Source: Bacteroidota bacterium
Lineage (GTDB): Bacteria > Bacteroidota > Bacteroidia > Chitinophagales > Chitinophagaceae
NCBI GenBank assembly: GCA_018267955.1
Contig: JAFDXL010000009.1
Coordinates: 956,717 to 1,020,716 of the forward strand
Direction of reading: 5' to 3'
DNA length: 64,000 bases
Shown here one piece after another: positions 17,746-26,725 of this stretch. How positions within the stretch are numbered: the first letter of the stretch is position 1; every line of letters starts with the position of its first letter. Both the position numbers and the translations under genes were made by a program. Under the pieces are notes generated by a model. That model saw nothing but the letters and a program-made list of their open reading frames with translations, searched no databases and was not told where the DNA came from.

Positions 17746-18987
17746 ATGCTAGAAAAAAGTTTAAGCATTCTGTTTTACTTGAAAAAATCGAAAAATGATA
17801 AAAAAGGTAGTTTGCCGGTATACTTGCGAATAACTGTTAATGGGGCAGTGACAGAAATGACCACAAAGTACAATTGCGACCCGGAAAGATGGAATAGCCA
17901 GGCGCAACGAGCAAGGGGTACAAATGAGACAAGTAGAACATTGAATATGCTGCTCGATACACTAGAACGCAAGGTCCATGAGACACGTATAAAACTTATA
18001 GAAACAGAAAAAGAAATTACCGCGGTCGCTATCAAAAATGCACTTACCGGGCGAGAGGAAAAGAAACTTATGCTTCTGGATTTTTTTAAACAGCATAACG
18101 AGCGTATCACAGCCCTGGTAAATAGTGAATTCGCACCTGGAACAATCGAACGTTACAAAACAGCTTTTGATCATACCCGCAATTTCATCATGTGGAAATA
18201 TGGCAAGGCGGATATTGAACTCAAAAGTTTGTCTTTTGATTTTGTTACAAGCTTTGAATTCTATTTAAAAAGTGAGAGAAAATGCAATCATAACACTACC
18301 ATTAAGTATATATCAAACTTGCGAAAGATTGTGAATCATTGCGTAAAAAGCGGTTGGCTCCAAAAAGATCCTTTTATAGGTTTTAAGATGACTAAAAAAG
18401 AGATCTTAAGAGATTATTTAACAGAAGATGAATTAAAAACCATTGCAACCAAACAATTCAATACTGATCGACTAGACCAAATACGTGATATCTTTCTATT
18501 TAGCTGCTACACAGGCCTTGCTTATATAGACGTATTTCAACTTCGTCCCTCTAACATTGGAATTGGAATAGATGGCAACAATTGGCTATTTACAAAACGT
18601 CAAAAAACTGACATACCTAGTCGTATACCGCTTTTGCCAATGGCACAAACTATCTTGGAAAAATATAAGGATCATCCTAAATGTCTGTCTGAACGTAAAG
18701 TATTGCCAGCAGTAAGCAATCAAAAAATGAACGCCTATTTAAAGGAAATAGGTGATATATGTGGTATTTCAAAGAATCTAACGTTCCATATTGCTCGCCA
18801 TACATTTGCAACCACTGTAACACTTAGTAATGGTGTACCCATTGAAACAGTGAGTATGATGTTAGGACATAAAAACATTAAAATGACTCAGCATTATGCG
18901 AAGATTCTCGACAGGAAGGTTAGTGATGATATGAAAAAACTCCAGAAAAGACTTAATCAATCTAACAGTTCTAATAATGGATTATAG
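17746..18987 (+). CDS. tyrosine recombinase (integrase) of Bacteroidota mobile element
   Basis: A 413-residue integrase with an Arm-type N-terminal domain (residues 1-100), a SAM-like core-binding domain (about 110-210) and a catalytic domain (about 220-400). The catalytic residues are readable: Lys near 284 in the beta hairpin, His348 and Arg351 in HIARHTFAT, His375 in LGHKN and the nucleophile Tyr384 in TQHYAKI. The first catalytic Arg is replaced: CYTGLAYID has Ala259 where TGxR is canonical. IntDOT of CTnDOT is known to depart from the consensus at the same point. It lies next to tRNA-Ser and most likely integrated the island there. It is transcribed into the island. Confidence 0.92.
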   Translation: MLEKSLSILFYLKKSKNDKKGSLPVYLRITVNGAVTEMTTKYNCDPERWNSQAQRARGTNETSRTLNMLLDTLERKVHETRIKLIETEKEITAVAIKNALTGREEKKLMLLDFFKQHNERITALVNSEFAPGTIERYKTAFDHTRNFIMWKYGKADIELKSLSFDFVTSFEFYLKSERKCNHNTTIKYISNLRKIVNHCVKSGWLQKDPFIGFKMTKKEILRDYLTEDELKTIATKQFNTDRLDQIRDIFLFSCYTGLAYIDVFQLRPSNIGIGIDGNNWLFTKRQKTDIPSRIPLLPMAQTILEKYKDHPKCLSERKVLPAVSNQKMNAYLKEIGDICGISKNLTFHIARHTFATTVTLSNGVPIETVSMMLGHKNIKMTQHYAKILDRKVSDDMKKLQKRLNQSNSSNNGL

Positions 18988-19026
18988 ATATGTGACGTAG
19001 CACATTTATCATGTAATCTATTTGTT

Positions 19027-20121
19027 TTATATCACTTTGAGCTCTCTTAGTATGTCATATTTGAATTTGCTAAAGGGCCGCTTTTGAAAATTTTTAGGGT
19101 CCAACTCTACACCAAATGCCAGGCGGTACATTTCATTGTCCGTTAGTTTTATACCCGGAAAAGCGTTGCGTAATGTTTTTAAATAATTATCAGAATAGGC
19201 TTGTTTTAGTTTAATCAAGTCCAGCAGCTCCGGCTCATGCGCATTATACATTTCTTCAAGGTGAAAATCTTGCAGAGTATTATCTATTCGCTTTTGCAGA
19301 GTGGCATCATCATTTAGTGCTGTCAATTCTACCTTAACGGAGTCGATAGACTCCCGGTAGGTAAAGCTGAACAGGATAGAGTCCGTAATATTATCTACAT
19401 AGGGATGTATATAGTCTGACAGACTGAATTTTTTCCTGCCCTTAACCGAGCTATTGCAAATAGAGCAGCTGGGCACCAGGTTAAAAAAAGACAGTGCCAG
19501 TAAGGGGAAATGCTCTTGGGGAAACCAATGGTCAAACTGCGGGCGAAGCAGTTTCCCAATCTTTGCACCATCCTCCGTTTTAAATTGGGTTAAAGTATAA
19601 GTCCTGTTGCAGTACACACAGCTACGCAGATTTAAATAAGTAGCCAAGTGATAGGCACTATAATAGCCTGATGGTTTATTGGCATCAAACCAACCTTTGT
19701 AATTAAAAATTTTTGTCAGTGCGTCTATCTTGCTTTTTATAACAGGATAAAAAAGCCTTTCATCGTTCTTAAGTTGATCGTGCTTTTTATTTACTATTTC
19801 AATGCAAGAATGATACTCTAAACCCGGAAAAATTAACTCCCAGAAATATAAATTGATTGCTGAGATTTCTTCCGGGGTGCCACAGATTAATAGTTCTAAT
19901 AGAGTGTCATCATTTAGATACTTGTAGATATCGATCGGAATATTAGGGTAAGGATCAATATTGTTTTTAGTACAAATAGGACAACCGGGATCTAAACATT
20001 TTTTTATGGCTCCGCCGGCATCTTTGGCATCTAACTTTTTCCATACATAGCAACGAACATATTTGTAATGTTCGTTCAGGGCGAACTGCATATCTGGATG
20101 AGTGCTGTCAATAAATAGCAT
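19027..20121 (-). CDS. HNH endonuclease, PtuB-like partner of the upstream ATPase
   Basis: About 364 residues from the ATG at 20121. A TTG at 20130 overlaps the ATPase stop by 4 bp and could be used instead. The C-terminal half has an HNH core with a zinc knuckle: Cys168-x2-Cys171 (CVYCNRTYT), the Asp197-His198 pair in QFDHWFP, Asn214 in FFNLVPSC and Cys219-x2-Cys222 (CSICNSS). This is the arrangement of Septu PtuB nucleases. A second cysteine cluster near the N-terminus (CLDPGCPIC, residues 42-50) suggests another metal site. In Septu, PtuB is bound by the PtuA ATPase and cuts phage DNA. The tight gene coupling supports the same role here. Confidence 0.75.
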   Translation of the reverse strand: MLFIDSTHPDMQFALNEHYKYVRCYVWKKLDAKDAGGAIKKCLDPGCPICTKNNIDPYPNIPIDIYKYLNDDTLLELLICGTPEEISAINLYFWELIFPGLEYHSCIEIVNKKHDQLKNDERLFYPVIKSKIDALTKIFNYKGWFDANKPSGYYSAYHLATYLNLRSCVYCNRTYTLTQFKTEDGAKIGKLLRPQFDHWFPQEHFPLLALSFFNLVPSCSICNSSVKGRKKFSLSDYIHPYVDNITDSILFSFTYRESIDSVKVELTALNDDATLQKRIDNTLQDFHLEEMYNAHEPELLDLIKLKQAYSDNYLKTLRNAFPGIKLTDNEMYRLAFGVELDPKNFQKRPFSKFKYDILRELKVI

Positions 20122-20126
20122 AGCCG

Positions 20127-23030
20127 TCAATTTTTGAATACCTGATAATTGAGTTCTTCAGCTAACTCTAAAAGTCGCTTCCGCTTTGCTTCTTCTTTGC
20201 CAAAAAGATCATGATACATATCCATCAGCTTATGCCTTAGAATAGGCTCCCCGATCACTTCAATTATCTTCCGGTAAGCCTCCTGGTTCATGAAATGCTG
20301 CTCCTGTATCAGGTGTTCTATCTCGCTCAGCGAGGGCAGTTGTTTTTGTTCTTGTTTTGCGATGGTTGCTGCCTGTTCCTCTACTGGCGCTTCCTCTGTT
20401 TCTTCTATTACCTTCCATAAAACTAATTCTGCAATAAGCTGTATTCTGACTGCATTTTTATCTTTGTCATTTGTACCTTCTTCTATCTTTTTTAAACGTG
20501 CCCAAATGCTTTGAATATTGAGGAAGCGTATGGTCTCGTTTATTTTTTTTCGGGCAAACTCACCCATAAATCCATCTTGCAGAAAAAAGTCATTAGCCAA
20601 CAGGTCGTGTATATTCGCTGCAAAGGTCCGGGATGCTACTGTGTTTAATCTTTCATCACTTAATTTAAGGGTGTAATTATCCGGTATGTCCGATAAAATG
20701 TAAGGAGAGTGGGTTACAAAGCAAATGTTTACCGCGCGGATATTGGGGAGCTCAAAGCTGGAAATATGGGTCAATAAATAATTGACATAGCGTTTTTGCC
20801 ATTCCGGGTGATAATAGAGTTCTATTTCGTCCAAAACGATATTTACGGTATCGTAAGCGATATATTCATCGGTGTAGTGTACAGAATCTAAATTGCTCAA
20901 ATGGTACAGTAGGGAACTAACTGAATATATGAACTGTTTTTCGCCTGAGCTAAGTTTGCTAAAGCTGCTATTAGGTTGACCCGCGTTCTCCAGCATGATC
21001 TCAAAGTCGAATATAGCAGGCGGTATCAATGTAATTAGTTTACCATTTTCTACGGTTGACTTAAAGTTATCTACTCGGTCTCCATCCTTGCCTATATCTA
21101 TTGTAAAAGTTTTGGTTTTGGGCCATAGCTCATGCTTCCAATAGTTTATGGCCTGCTTAAATTTGTAGGCGCTATGTGTTTCATTGGTTTTGATTTTATC
21201 GACCAATAGCCTTACGTTTTCCAGGGAGCTAAATTCTATTTTTTCCCGGTCGAAAAAGCCAGGATAATAATTCAAGGCCATCCGTACCAGTTTACGCACC
21301 ATATATTGCTTCAGGCGTTTTGTAATCAATGGCGCTGCACCTACAATCTCCGATGGTAAGTTAAAGACTTCTCTTATAATCTTGAAAATCTGGCTTTGGT
21401 TTGTTTGCAATTGTTCCAGTTTTACTTTTTTACCCTCTGCTGTTTCAAACAAGACAAATTCCTGTTTCTTTTTAAGGGTCACTTTTATCTCGACAGCTTG
21501 CTGCTTATCCGTCAACTGTCGCAGACCTGGATTGTCTTCATCTACAGGAGTCAGGAGGATGGAAATGAGGCGGGAAGTAGTGAGGCTATTTTCTTTATTG
21601 ATATCAATATTACCATTGGTACGCATAGGGTTGATGACTACGGGCGTCTGGTAACCGTCATTTTTATGGAATAAACCATTAATCCAGGTGCCAATTTCCC
21701 TTGCATTTAAAGCATAATGGGAATAGTTGACGGCGATGGTATAGAAAAAACGTTTAAAATGTTCTTTGGTAAATCCTGACTTTTTTATTAAATGATAGGT
21801 CTTTTCTCTTAATTCGAACTCTTCAATAGAAATTTCCTGATCCTTTAACTCCAGTTTATACAGATGGCTTTTGTAAACATAGTACAGCTCCGCAAAAAGC
21901 CTTGGGACAAATTCCAGGTCATCAGTGCCCAAGTCGTGTCTATGTTGATATGAAACATTGTTGATGATTCGGAAAAGGAGCTCAATCAGGCTGCTTTTGC
22001 CAGATCCATTTCTACCTACTATTGCTGTTATATTGAGCCTGAGATGTTCTTCGAGGTGAAAAAGCTGCAGGTCTCTTTCAGGAAAATACTTGATCTCTTT
22101 ATTGCTGATCTCTATGGTTTTTTCAAAATAATAATAGTCAGATTGATCTCTATGTAGGTTGTTTAAAATACTAGGATCGCAACCAGGCAGGGCACGAATG
22201 GCAATTAACCTAAATTGGAAGTCAATTTCCTTTTCAGTCAGTGCACTTACCGGCACAGTATATTTATGTACATAACGGATCAATGCAACTATACCCTCGC
22301 TATAAGAATCTACAAGCTTTGGGTCACGGGCTATTCTGTAGGCCCAGAAAGAGAGTTCCCTAAAAATCCCCTGGAATCCGTACCCTATATCTTTATTGCT
22401 GTTAAAAGGATCAACTATATGTAGTACCTCAATATAACCGGTATAGCTTTTCTGGACAGATGCGATCAGCTCTATTTTGATCAAAAATTCTTCCACATTA
22501 GACTCCAGGGGAAGAAAATGGTCAGAGTCTATATAAAAAAGAAAAGTAGTAAATGATTTAAACTCAATACCGTACCAGCTTTTATAGCGGGAAAAATCTC
22601 CTGGAACTAATCCATTTCTACCATTGCTTTTAATGTTAATAAACAGATCCCACACTTCTTCCTGGTGGTGTTCGGCCCTGGCGCTTAAGATTTGGATGAT
22701 GGCCGGAGCAGGACAGCCTGCAAAGTCGATTTCGTCATCGATGGGTTGGTTCAGCAATAGTTCATAGAGGAGCTTCACCCGCTTTTGCCGGTTGTCAATA
22801 GTCATCTTGTTGGGATGAAGCGAGAAAAATACGTGTATAGGATCCAGGCTTTGCACCCCAAACTGCTGACTGAATTTTTCTACCCATTGATTTCGTGCAA
22901 TAAACCTGGAATCGCCTGTTAGCAATTGATATAATGCCTGTCCCGGTTTTTTCCCATCCCTTATACTATTATTATAAAAAATCACTAAGGCATTTGCCAG
23001 TTGCTGATGTACTTCATACCATTTAACCAT
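20127..23030 (-). CDS. Septu PtuA-like ATPase with a long N-terminal extension
   Basis: A 967-residue protein. Its ABC/AAA-type ATPase core has Walker A GRNGSGKS at 339-346, the signature LSSGEKQ around 693-698 and Walker B IVLDEIELYYHP with Asp734-Glu735, followed by an FVTHSPYIL switch strand. About 330 residues precede Walker A, while typical PtuA proteins begin with it. That extension is alpha/beta and contains FTTFLFYIDSDHFLPLESN (161-179), which reminds me of the INPxxFLPLDxN segment in McrB-like restriction proteins. The tail (about 860-967) is helical and charged. It overlaps or abuts the HNH gene and is 18 bp after the peptidase gene, the last two genes of the hsd operon. Defence function is inferred. 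Confidence 0.75.
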   Translation of the reverse strand: MVKWYEVHQQLANALVIFYNNSIRDGKKPGQALYQLLTGDSRFIARNQWVEKFSQQFGVQSLDPIHVFFSLHPNKMTIDNRQKRVKLLYELLLNQPIDDEIDFAGCPAPAIIQILSARAEHHQEEVWDLFINIKSNGRNGLVPGDFSRYKSWYGIEFKSFTTFLFYIDSDHFLPLESNVEEFLIKIELIASVQKSYTGYIEVLHIVDPFNSNKDIGYGFQGIFRELSFWAYRIARDPKLVDSYSEGIVALIRYVHKYTVPVSALTEKEIDFQFRLIAIRALPGCDPSILNNLHRDQSDYYYFEKTIEISNKEIKYFPERDLQLFHLEEHLRLNITAIVGRNGSGKSSLIELLFRIINNVSYQHRHDLGTDDLEFVPRLFAELYYVYKSHLYKLELKDQEISIEEFELREKTYHLIKKSGFTKEHFKRFFYTIAVNYSHYALNAREIGTWINGLFHKNDGYQTPVVINPMRTNGNIDINKENSLTTSRLISILLTPVDEDNPGLRQLTDKQQAVEIKVTLKKKQEFVLFETAEGKKVKLEQLQTNQSQIFKIIREVFNLPSEIVGAAPLITKRLKQYMVRKLVRMALNYYPGFFDREKIEFSSLENVRLLVDKIKTNETHSAYKFKQAINYWKHELWPKTKTFTIDIGKDGDRVDNFKSTVENGKLITLIPPAIFDFEIMLENAGQPNSSFSKLSSGEKQFIYSVSSLLYHLSNLDSVHYTDEYIAYDTVNIVLDEIELYYHPEWQKRYVNYLLTHISSFELPNIRAVNICFVTHSPYILSDIPDNYTLKLSDERLNTVASRTFAANIHDLLANDFFLQDGFMGEFARKKINETIRFLNIQSIWARLKKIEEGTNDKDKNAVRIQLIAELVLWKVIEETEEAPVEEQAATIAKQEQKQLPSLSEIEHLIQEQHFMNQEAYRKIIEVIGEPILRHKLMDMYHDLFGKEEAKRKRLLELAEELNYQVFKN

Positions 23031-23048
23031 GATGAGTTCTCGTTTTAA

Positions 23049-23639
23049 TCAATTTACAAACTCAAACTTTGCCACTCCAAGGCCTTGCAAGCGAAACCTT
23101 AAGGCTGCTTCTGAAACGCCGTATCGTTTTGTAAGCTCCTCTTTTATTCCTGCCCATACGCTAAATGTATCTTTCTTAACCAGCAGAAAATCTTTGACCT
23201 GTGTTTTTCTTGAATTAGCCAGCATTGTTAAGAAAGCTGGTTTTACTTTTTGTTCAGGCATTAAGAAGCAGCTCGCAAAATAGTTCGCTTCCTGCTCTAT
23301 AGGATCATTCCAACTGCCTTCCTCAACAATCACTTTGTCGGAGCAATAAAAACTGTTTTGTTTCAATTGATGCGACAAAAAATAGTGTCCTAACTCGTGT
23401 GCTATAGTAAAGTTTTTGCGGCCGATGTTATCAATAGTGCCATTCACCATGACATACACCTGGCCATTGTTGCCTTTGGTAAGGGCACCGATAAATTCCG
23501 TACTGCCGGCGGTCAGTTCCTTAAACTTGATCTTTTCACCTTGCATGACTTCTCCAAAGACTTTATAGCTACCCCCTCTTTTGGCATATTTTGCCAAAAC
23601 ATCTCCGGCTATTTGCTCTATTTCCTTATTTGTCTTCAT
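23049..23639 (-). CDS. ImmA/IrrE family metallo-endopeptidase
   Basis: About 196 residues from the ATG at 23639; upstream in-frame ATGs at 23642-23654 are possible. The zinc motif is HELGHYFLSH (His81, Glu82, His85), with the distal acidic ligand in EQEANYFASCFLMP, both typical of ImmA/IrrE. These peptidases cut XRE or DdrO-type repressors in response to a signal. The start overlaps the end of hsdS by 14 bp, so it is translationally coupled to the type I restriction operon and leads into the Septu-like genes. The XRE protein at the head of the operon is an obvious candidate substrate, but that is inference. Confidence 0.85.
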   Translation of the reverse strand: MKTNKEIEQIAGDVLAKYAKRGGSYKVFGEVMQGEKIKFKELTAGSTEFIGALTKGNNGQVYVMVNGTIDNIGRKNFTIAHELGHYFLSHQLKQNSFYCSDKVIVEEGSWNDPIEQEANYFASCFLMPEQKVKPAFLTMLANSRKTQVKDFLLVKKDTFSVWAGIKEELTKRYGVSEAALRFRLQGLGVAKFEFVN

Positions 23640-25098
23640 CATCCATTGCATCAAACATTGCTCTCAAAGTAGTTGCATCTATTTCGCCACGGGCAGCCAG
23701 GCCCTGATTTGATAGCCACAAGTTAAACTTTTGGTCTTGCTCTCCCACCTGCTTTAACTGCGTATTTCCCATCTTCTTATATCCACTCTTAGCCTCTGCA
23801 GCCATCGCTGCAACCTGCGCTGTATTATATGTTTTACACACATCACCCACCTTTGCCTGACCATTCATCAGCATAGGCAGTAACCAGTCGCGGAGGGCCG
23901 AGAGTCGTATGTTTTGCTGCTCATTAATAGCCATCTTTTCGAAGATTGGTCTAATAACAGACGAATATTTATTCTGTATTTTACGTTTAGGCAGCAGTAT
24001 ATTTAATTTGCCAAGATTTTCCCTGCTAAGCTCTGTTTGGCCGGTTGACCCTTCTCCAAGTCCTTCAATTTCTACTTGTTTGTTTAATAGAGAAAATCCT
24101 AAAAAATGAGGATTAACAAGTTCACTATCTGGTCTTACAATTGTTACGTGAGAATCCGTTGTTATTTTGGGGTGGCTAAGCCATTTTACAATAGCAGTAC
24201 GGCCAAGTGTGCCTACACCTGTTGAGTTAACTAGAATATCGCCAATTTGTATTAACCTTTTTACAGGCTTTGCTTCACCATCATGTAATCTACAGAAGGA
24301 AAAGTCAACTGTATTGTTTTTAATACACCTTTGGTTAACTACAGGTATGCCTTCTTGTTCAGAATACTTTGGTGAAATCCCCCTCGCCAATTCTGAGTTA
24401 ATCTCACTTAAAGCATTAACCCTCCACCCCTCCGGCACCTCTCGCTTCAGCACCTCATTATACACCATCTTGCCGCCGGACGATTTATAGGGCATGCCGT
24501 TGGCGTCGGGAAAATCGAACTGTACAAACCAATAATCATACAGCGTTTTAGCCATTTGCTCCAGCTCTGTATTGATGCGGTTGTTGAGTTCTATTTTATC
24601 ATCTAATGCGGATAGTACAGCTGCGATTTTTTCTTGGTGATATTTTTGGCTATGTACTTTAAATCTCAATGTATCAAAATCGGTTTTATTTAGAAGAGGT
24701 AGAGCTGTACTGCCAGTTGCTGCATTACGTAACGATTTATAGTTGTTTTTTAGTAGATAATAAATGTAATCATTATCAAAATTTTCTAGATTAGGTATTA
24801 TTGCATTAATTTGTTGATTAGTAATGGCAATACCTTTATTCATACTTATCTTACCCATTGCTGAACCAATGCAACTAACTAAAATACTATGCGGAGGAAG
24901 TACTTTTGACTGCAATTTTATTAACCCTTCTTCCGAAAGACACCTCTCAGTTTGTGAGATATATTTTGAATCAAAATTATCAGATGGCGTTATAAACAAA
25001 TATTTGTCCCCAAAATCGTTTGGGAATTCCGATGATGGTGTTTTCCCTGTAATGGTTATCCCTAATTCAGAAATAGATATATCTTTATAACTACTCAT
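23626..25098 (-). CDS. hsdS: type I restriction-modification specificity subunit HsdS
   Basis: A 490-residue HsdS with two target-recognition domains (about residues 1-165 and 225-385). Each is followed by a conserved helical spacer: YHQEKIAAVLSALDDKIELN and a second helix with NIRLSALRDWLLPMLMNGQ. It determines which bipartite site is methylated or cut. A C-terminal tail of about 80 residues (KVGDVCKTYNTAQ onward) extends beyond the core, as in many Bacteroidota HsdS. It overlaps hsdM by 8 bp. The first recognition domain is more AT-rich than its surroundings, which is usual for exchangeable TRDs. Confidence 0.93.
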   Translation of the reverse strand: MSSYKDISISELGITITGKTPSSEFPNDFGDKYLFITPSDNFDSKYISQTERCLSEEGLIKLQSKVLPPHSILVSCIGSAMGKISMNKGIAITNQQINAIIPNLENFDNDYIYYLLKNNYKSLRNAATGSTALPLLNKTDFDTLRFKVHSQKYHQEKIAAVLSALDDKIELNNRINTELEQMAKTLYDYWFVQFDFPDANGMPYKSSGGKMVYNEVLKREVPEGWRVNALSEINSELARGISPKYSEQEGIPVVNQRCIKNNTVDFSFCRLHDGEAKPVKRLIQIGDILVNSTGVGTLGRTAIVKWLSHPKITTDSHVTIVRPDSELVNPHFLGFSLLNKQVEIEGLGEGSTGQTELSRENLGKLNILLPKRKIQNKYSSVIRPIFEKMAINEQQNIRLSALRDWLLPMLMNGQAKVGDVCKTYNTAQVAAMAAEAKSGYKKMGNTQLKQVGEQDQKFNLWLSNQGLAARGEIDATTLRAMFDAMDDEDK

Positions 25099-26722
25099 AC
25101 CTCACGCCCTTTAGCTGTTTCATAATCTCCTTATCCAGGCGGTTGCTTTCGGCAAATAATTCAGTTAGCTTTTCTTCATAGCCCTGCATCTTGGCGGCAA
25201 ATTCTTCAGCGGTTATATCTACATAATCAATCTTCACTTCAAAGTATTGCCCGGCAGAGAGGCTATAGTTTTTATCCTGTATCTGTGCTTTAGTCACCAC
25301 TACACTGAGGTCTTCTACGGCTTCTTTGCTGTTAAACTTGTTGATTATGTCGGCTTCTTCATTGCGTGTCAGTACGGTACGCTGGTTTTTACCCTCTTTT
25401 ACCGTTTCGCCCAGCTTGCTTGCATCCATCAGCACTATTTGTTCGCTACCCGCTTTTTTATCAATAAACAGTACCGATACATTGGTGCCCGTACTGGCAA
25501 AAATATTGCTGGGCATACTCACCACGCCACGTAGCCAGCCCTTATCTACCAGTCGCTCGCGTATCTTCTTTTCTATACCACTCTGTGCGGTGATGAAACC
25601 AGTAGGTACTACAACGGCAGCTTTTCCGCTATCATTCAGGCTGTGCATAATGTGCTGGATAAAGAGCAGGTATATAGCCATACTCTCCTTCTTGGCCTTG
25701 GGTACATTGGGTATGCCTGCAAAAAACCGTTCTTTAAAGCTGTCTTTCTCCAGGTCTGTCCTGAAATCAGAAAAGTCGAGTTTAAACGGGGGATTCGATA
25801 CGATGTAGTCAAACTTAAGTTTGTCCAGGTAGTACGGCTGTGCAATGGTGTTTGTTTTTATCACATTGGGTATGCTGTGCGTCAGGTTGTTCAATATCAG
25901 GTTCAGCCTCAGCATCGTGCTTGATTTCTGCGATATATCTTCAGAGTAGATGGTGCATTTGTCTTCACCAATTTTATGTGCCAAGGACATGAGTAGCGAT
26001 CCTGAACCCACACTGGGGTCATAGCACTTTGCAGCCTTTACCTTGCCGGGCACCAGTATACTGGCTATGATGCGCGATACTGCATTGGGGGTGTAGTATT
26101 CGGCATATTTTCCACCGCTGTCAGAGTTATAATCTTTAATCAGGTATTCGAAAATGTCTTTAAAGAAATCGTACTTCTCGTCAAAATATTCTTCAAAGCT
26201 TTCCTCGAAGCTGAATTCGAACAGCTTGTTGATGAGCGCACGGCAAAAAGCATCGCGCTGAGAGGAGTCTGTGATAAAGTTGCTCAACTCATCAAATAAT
26301 TTGTCTTTTGCCCCTGAGAATGATTTAATGGAAAATACATCGGCGTTTTCAATACTGATATCGCGCAGGGTATCATCAAATGTCTTGGCAAAGTCGTCGC
26401 TGTTCTGGATATTGTGCAGGTGGGCAATGAGTTGGTGTGGTTTCAGTCGTGGTACGTTTTCGTCCAGCAGATCCATCAGCAGCTCACGGTCTTTATTTTT
26501 CATTTTCGCCAGCTTGTCACCGAAGTCATTGTCAGATCCAAGTTCGGGTTTCAGCTTTTTTATCTCGTAGCGAAACTTGTCGTTTAAGAACTTGTACAAA
26601 AATACCTGTGAGATGATCTTGAACTCGTTACCATCATTCCCCAGGCCATAATTGGCACACACACTCTTCAGGTTGTCTATGAGTTGTTTAGTCTTTGTAG
26701 TATAATTTATATCCAGTGTCAT
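25091..26722 (-). CDS. hsdM: type I restriction-modification DNA methyltransferase HsdM
   Basis: A 543-residue N6-adenine methyltransferase. The N-terminal helical HsdM domain (about 10-150) precedes the methylase core with the AdoMet loop YDPSVGSGSLLMSLA and the catalytic NPPF motif at residues 310-313. The C-terminal end LTELFAESNRLDKEIMKQLKGV is helical and likely contacts HsdS. With HsdS it forms the modification enzyme, and with HsdR the restriction complex. It is 3 bp after hsdR and overlaps hsdS. Confidence 0.95.
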   Translation of the reverse strand: MTLDINYTTKTKQLIDNLKSVCANYGLGNDGNEFKIISQVFLYKFLNDKFRYEIKKLKPELGSDNDFGDKLAKMKNKDRELLMDLLDENVPRLKPHQLIAHLHNIQNSDDFAKTFDDTLRDISIENADVFSIKSFSGAKDKLFDELSNFITDSSQRDAFCRALINKLFEFSFEESFEEYFDEKYDFFKDIFEYLIKDYNSDSGGKYAEYYTPNAVSRIIASILVPGKVKAAKCYDPSVGSGSLLMSLAHKIGEDKCTIYSEDISQKSSTMLRLNLILNNLTHSIPNVIKTNTIAQPYYLDKLKFDYIVSNPPFKLDFSDFRTDLEKDSFKERFFAGIPNVPKAKKESMAIYLLFIQHIMHSLNDSGKAAVVVPTGFITAQSGIEKKIRERLVDKGWLRGVVSMPSNIFASTGTNVSVLFIDKKAGSEQIVLMDASKLGETVKEGKNQRTVLTRNEEADIINKFNSKEAVEDLSVVVTKAQIQDKNYSLSAGQYFEVKIDYVDITAEEFAAKMQGYEEKLTELFAESNRLDKEIMKQLKGVRYE

Positions 26723-26725
26723 TGT

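Noticed and set aside
19027-23030. Retron with PtuAB effectors
   Set aside because: No reverse transcriptase gene and no msr/msd-like structure lies next to the pair.
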